From: Oscillospiraceae bacterium
Lineage (GTDB): Bacteria > Bacillota > Clostridia > Oscillospirales > Oscillospiraceae
Direction: 5' to 3'
Length of the DNA stretch: 63,376 nt
Assembly: GCA_029257695.1 (NCBI GenBank)
Contig: JARIAU010000036.1
Location: 1 to 63,376, forward strand
The notes beneath the pieces are model-generated. The model did no database searches and had not been told where the DNA came from. It was given only the letters and a program-made list of their open reading frames with translations. Numbering within the stretch: position 1 is the stretch's first letter; each line of letters starts with the position of its first letter. The position numbers and the translations under genes were made by a program. Positions 61,094 through 63,376 of the stretch are shown piece after piece.

Positions 61094-61280
61094 TATATTT
61101 CGTACAAAAACACTTTAAATTTACAGTGTGAGTTAAACAGAAATAAAAAGAAAAACGGTTAATCTGTAGAAAAATAAAAATATATTTGAAACAAAGAATA
61201 ATTGGTAAAGAAGGGTGGTCGTTGATATAGGTGAAGTTCTGTTTGATTTTCTGCGTAAAGATTACAAAGTGTCAATAAAA

Positions 61281-61306
61281 ATGCCGCTGACGATGGTCAG
61301 CGGCAT
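61281..61306 (-). terminator. Terminator of the TrpXYZ-type operon
   Basis: A perfect 11-bp stem (ATGCCGCTGAC, loop GATG) followed on the minus strand by TTTTTATTG. Confidence 0.87.
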
Positions 61307-61331
61307 CTGCAATATGCAAAAAGTCAATGTC

Positions 61332-62138
61332 TTAGTCTGTGGAGAGCAACATGCGGTCATTGTCCAGCACTTTTCCCGTTCCGAGCGTAAATTTGTTCAA
61401 AAGATCTTGTACCGTCATGTGGCGGCGGGTTTCGCCCTCCACATCCAAAACAATGCGGCCTTGATCCATCATCAATGTTCGATTGCCCAGAGCCAATGCC
61501 TGTGTCATATTGTGTGTGATCATCAGACAGGTCAGCTTCTGCTCGTTCACGATGTGTTGGGTGAGTTGAAGCACCTTTTCTGCGGTGCCGGGGTCCAATG
61601 CGGCAGTATGTTCGTCCAAAAGCAGTACCTTTGGGGGAACCAAAGTCGCCATCAGCAGTGTGAGAGCCTGCCGCTGCCCACCGGAAAGCAGGCCGACCGG
61701 CTGGCGCATACGATCTTCCAGACCCATATCCAGCAGAGCGAGTTTGTCTCGGAATTGAGCCTTGTCGGCTTTTGTGATGCGGCTGAGAAAGGCGTGTTTG
61801 TGGCGGGTGCTCCGCAGATAGGCAACGGCCAGATTTTCTTCAATGGTCATGTCGGGAGCGGTACCACGCATGGGGTCCTGAAACAGATGCCCAATGCAGC
61901 GCGCCCGCTGATGTTCGGGCAGGAAGGTGACATCCTTGTCATCCAAAAGCACTTGGCCTTCGTCGGCAAAAAAAGCACCGCTGATGGCATTGAATAGGGT
62001 AGACTTGCCCGCACCATTGGAACCGATGATGGTGATGAAATCTTCCTTCTGTACAGCTAGGTTCAGGTGATCCAGTGCTTTTTTCTCGTTGGGTGTACCG
62101 GGATAAAAGGTTTTGGAAATGTCATTCAGTTTCAGCAT
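61332..62138 (-). CDS. ABC transporter ATP-binding protein (TrpXYZ type)
   Basis: An ATPase of 268 residues. The ATG at 62138 is preceded by AAGGAGG and overlaps the permease stop by 7 bp. Walker A GSNGAGKST, signature LLSGGQRQAL, Walker B VLLLDEHTAALDP: the usual Asp-Glu-Pro is DEH, a form common in this family of tryptophan/tyrosine-type importers. 'LFQDPMRGTAPDMTIEENL' (residues about 85-103) is also characteristic. Confidence 0.93.
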   Translation of the reverse strand: MLKLNDISKTFYPGTPNEKKALDHLNLAVQKEDFITIIGSNGAGKSTLFNAISGAFFADEGQVLLDDKDVTFLPEHQRARCIGHLFQDPMRGTAPDMTIEENLAVAYLRSTRHKHAFLSRITKADKAQFRDKLALLDMGLEDRMRQPVGLLSGGQRQALTLLMATLVPPKVLLLDEHTAALDPGTAEKVLQLTQHIVNEQKLTCLMITHNMTQALALGNRTLMMDQGRIVLDVEGETRRHMTVQDLLNKFTLGTGKVLDNDRMLLSTD

Positions 62139-63220
62139 ACCGGAACGCCTCCTTTTTTGCATTTGCGATCTCGCAGAACGGCCCAAATCATACCAATGAT
62201 GCCGAGGGCAGCCAGCAGGAAGAACAGCGGGCGAAGCGCTGCCAGAGTGCTTGCCAGAAAAATAAAGAGGATGTCTGCACTTAAAAAGGCTAGTACCAGA
62301 ATGTGATACAGGTTTTTTCCTTTGGCGGCGAACTTTTTTTGGTTCAGATCGACCAGTTTCATCAGGGTGGGGTAAGAGATAGCCACAGCCACGATCATAG
62401 CACTGACCAGCTTCAAAGCGCTGGCAGGCAGATGGAATCGCATGGCGATACCCACCAGAATCCGGTAGAGACAGGCGCCGATGATGACACCTGCGGCCCG
62501 CCACGGCAACGTTTTTTTTCCAAAGAGAGTTTCGCCGATGATCAAACTGGCCAGAGCGATTGTGACCATGCCGGTGCCCATGTTGATGTCGCAGGTTTTG
62601 TTGTATTCGCCAATCAAACAGCCGGCCAGTGCGGTGATTGCACCGGAGATGCAAAGACCGACCATTACCATGCGGGACGGATTGATGGAAGAGGAGCGAA
62701 CCATGTCGGGATTGTTGCCGGTGGCTCGAATCGACAGCCCCAGTCGGGTCCGGAGGAAAAACAGAAGCAGAACGGCAACGAGGCAAACGAAGAAGAGGAT
62801 TACCACCAGTTTGTAGTAGTTGGCGAGGAAAGTGCCGGCCAGAAGGGATTTTGCGAGGGTGAAGACCGTGGTGGTGTCATTGAGACTCAAGGTGGATTTT
62901 CCCATAATGGCGATGTTGATGCTGTATAAGCCGGTGTTGACGATGATGCCGGCCAACAGAGATTCCACCCCCAGTTTTGTTTGCAGCAAAGCTGTGATGA
63001 ATCCGGAGAGTACACCGGCAAAAATTGCGGCGGGAAGGGCCAGAACCGGATGACCGGAAAGCGCCACGATGCTGCCTACGGCACAGCCCAAGGTATAGCA
63101 GCCGTCGGTGGACAGGTCGCACACATTCAGCATGGAGTAGCTGAGGAACAGAGCCAGTGCCACTAGCGCATAAATCAGGCCCAATTCCAAGGCGGTCTGA
63201 AAGATGCCCCATGAAATCAT
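62132..63220 (-). CDS. ABC transporter permease (TrpXYZ type)
   Basis: An integral membrane protein of 362 residues with about nine to ten segments, of the BPD_transp_2 fold. 'SYSMLNVCDLSTDGCYTLGCAVG' (residues about 27-49), 'GVESLLAGIIVNTGLYSINIAIMG' and 'RATGNNPDMVRSSSIN' are typical of the permease that accompanies a PF04392-type binding protein. The C-terminus has extra hydrophobic segments (about 300-350). AAAAGGAGG precedes the start. Confidence 0.92.
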   Translation of the reverse strand: MISWGIFQTALELGLIYALVALALFLSYSMLNVCDLSTDGCYTLGCAVGSIVALSGHPVLALPAAIFAGVLSGFITALLQTKLGVESLLAGIIVNTGLYSINIAIMGKSTLSLNDTTTVFTLAKSLLAGTFLANYYKLVVILFFVCLVAVLLLFFLRTRLGLSIRATGNNPDMVRSSSINPSRMVMVGLCISGAITALAGCLIGEYNKTCDINMGTGMVTIALASLIIGETLFGKKTLPWRAAGVIIGACLYRILVGIAMRFHLPASALKLVSAMIVAVAISYPTLMKLVDLNQKKFAAKGKNLYHILVLAFLSADILFIFLASTLAALRPLFFLLAALGIIGMIWAVLRDRKCKKGGVPVC

Positions 63221-63241
63221 AGCAGATGCCTCCTTTTGCAG

Positions 63242-63376
63242 TCAGTTTGCGGGCTTGGAAGCGCTGTCGAATTCGGTCTGGGTTTGCAGGTCGACAAGAT
63301 TGGAGGCTATATCGGAAAAGCGTTCCTTCACTTGCTGCAACTCATACCCCAAAGCGTCACAAGTCTCCGTGTTGAT
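63242..63376 (-). CDS. C-terminal end of an ABC substrate-binding protein (TrpX type), cut by window edge
   Basis: Forty-four codons are visible on the minus strand before a TGA stop at 63244-63242. They begin INTETCDALGYELQQ at the window edge; 'N-T-E/D-T-A-x-x-L-G' is the usual end of PF04392 substrate-binding proteins. The residual tail is charged. It lies 21 bp upstream of the permease, in the same order as trpX-trpY-trpZ operons of other Firmicutes, so it is taken as the receptor of this importer, likely for an aromatic amino acid. Confidence 0.72.
   Translation of the reverse strand: MNTETCDALGYELQQVKERFSDIASNLVDLQTQTEFDSASKPAN

Larger units (their letters stand above)
60939..61331. 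other. Intergenic region between the liv and TrpXYZ-type operons
   Basis: It holds the liv leader and promoter (61057-61093), then a very A+T-rich stretch (61094-61280) with no gene or RNA I can recognise, and the terminator of the neighbouring operon (61281-61306). Confidence 0.7.

Noticed and set aside
1..63376. CRISPR arrays, insertion sequences, prophage, integrase or attachment sites
   Set aside because: No regularly spaced repeats, transposase or integrase genes were seen; the window reads as stable chromosome.
1..63376. tRNA, rRNA, tmRNA, SRP RNA or RNase P genes
   Set aside because: No T-arm GGTTCGAATCC-type motif with a clover-leaf around it and no conserved cores of the other RNAs were found.

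Overview
The window is 63 kb of a Gram-positive, endospore-forming anaerobe of the class Clostridia, most likely an Oscillospirales (Ruminococcaceae/Oscillospiraceae-type) gut bacterium. The reasons are strong AGGAGG ribosome binding sites; sporulation genes (spoIIAA-spoIIAB-sigF, ypeB, a ylbJ-like gene); sortase-anchored surface proteins; adhE, nrdG and other signs of fermentative anaerobic life; a T-box, CIRCE and Rex-type sites; and many small families typical of this order. The G+C content looks moderately high (estimated by eye). There are no rRNA or tRNA genes, no CRISPR array, no insertion sequence and no prophage. Naming the family or genus is inference.

Layout. 1-1.4 kb: a BCCT transporter cut by the left edge. 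1.5-7.1 kb (minus): a compact operon with the gene order of the streptococcal FCT pilus locus: Cpa-like adhesin, SipA-like signal peptidase homologue, FctA/Spy0128-like backbone pilin, class B sortase, small FctB-like basal pilin. 7.4-14.2 kb: housekeeping genes (NuoE-like ferredoxin, mutY, a radical SAM enzyme, the rpsF-ssb-rpsR operon, queT, birA, comF). 14.2-20.3 kb (minus): ypeB, a 1268-residue wall-anchored thioester adhesin, and an Rrf2 regulator. 20.6-31.6 kb: gltX, a COG2426 membrane protein, pyk, a beta-CASP ribonuclease, a two-gene ABC exporter, and an acyl-CoA synthetase coupled to a CAT-fold protein. 31.8-36.1 kb (plus): amidase lipoprotein, DUF1294, a PTS IIC-like protein, and a yhbD-bactofilin-unknown operon. 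36.2-46 kb: DUF6465, pfkA, glnS, a thioredoxin reductase-like flavoprotein, T-box-valS, the spoIIA operon, and an HAD phosphatase. 46-56 kb: adhE, DUF378, a small Cys protein, ylbJ-like, nrdG, clpB with CIRCE, deoC, cdd, rhomboid. 56-63.4 kb (minus): a complete liv (branched-chain amino acid) ABC operon, then a TrpXYZ-type ABC transporter cut by the right edge.

The genes fall into three themes. First, surface attachment: the pilus operon and the large thioester adhesin carry two flavours of sorting signal (TPITG/VPPTG and SPQTG/GPQTG), which suggests polymerisation by the local class B sortase and anchoring by a housekeeping sortase encoded elsewhere. Second, core metabolism and translation: pyk, pfkA and adhE for glycolysis and NADH disposal, three aminoacyl-tRNA synthetases, ribosomal proteins, and nucleoside salvage. 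Third, sporulation. The most unusual content is the FCT-type pilus outside the streptococci, with its altered SipA-like protein, together with the separate thioester adhesin; next come the YhbD-controlled bactofilin operon with an unknown third gene and the acyl-CoA synthetase/CAT-fold pair with an altered active-site motif.

Coordinates, motifs, hairpins and promoter boxes were read by eye. Family assignments rest on recognised motifs, not on database searches.
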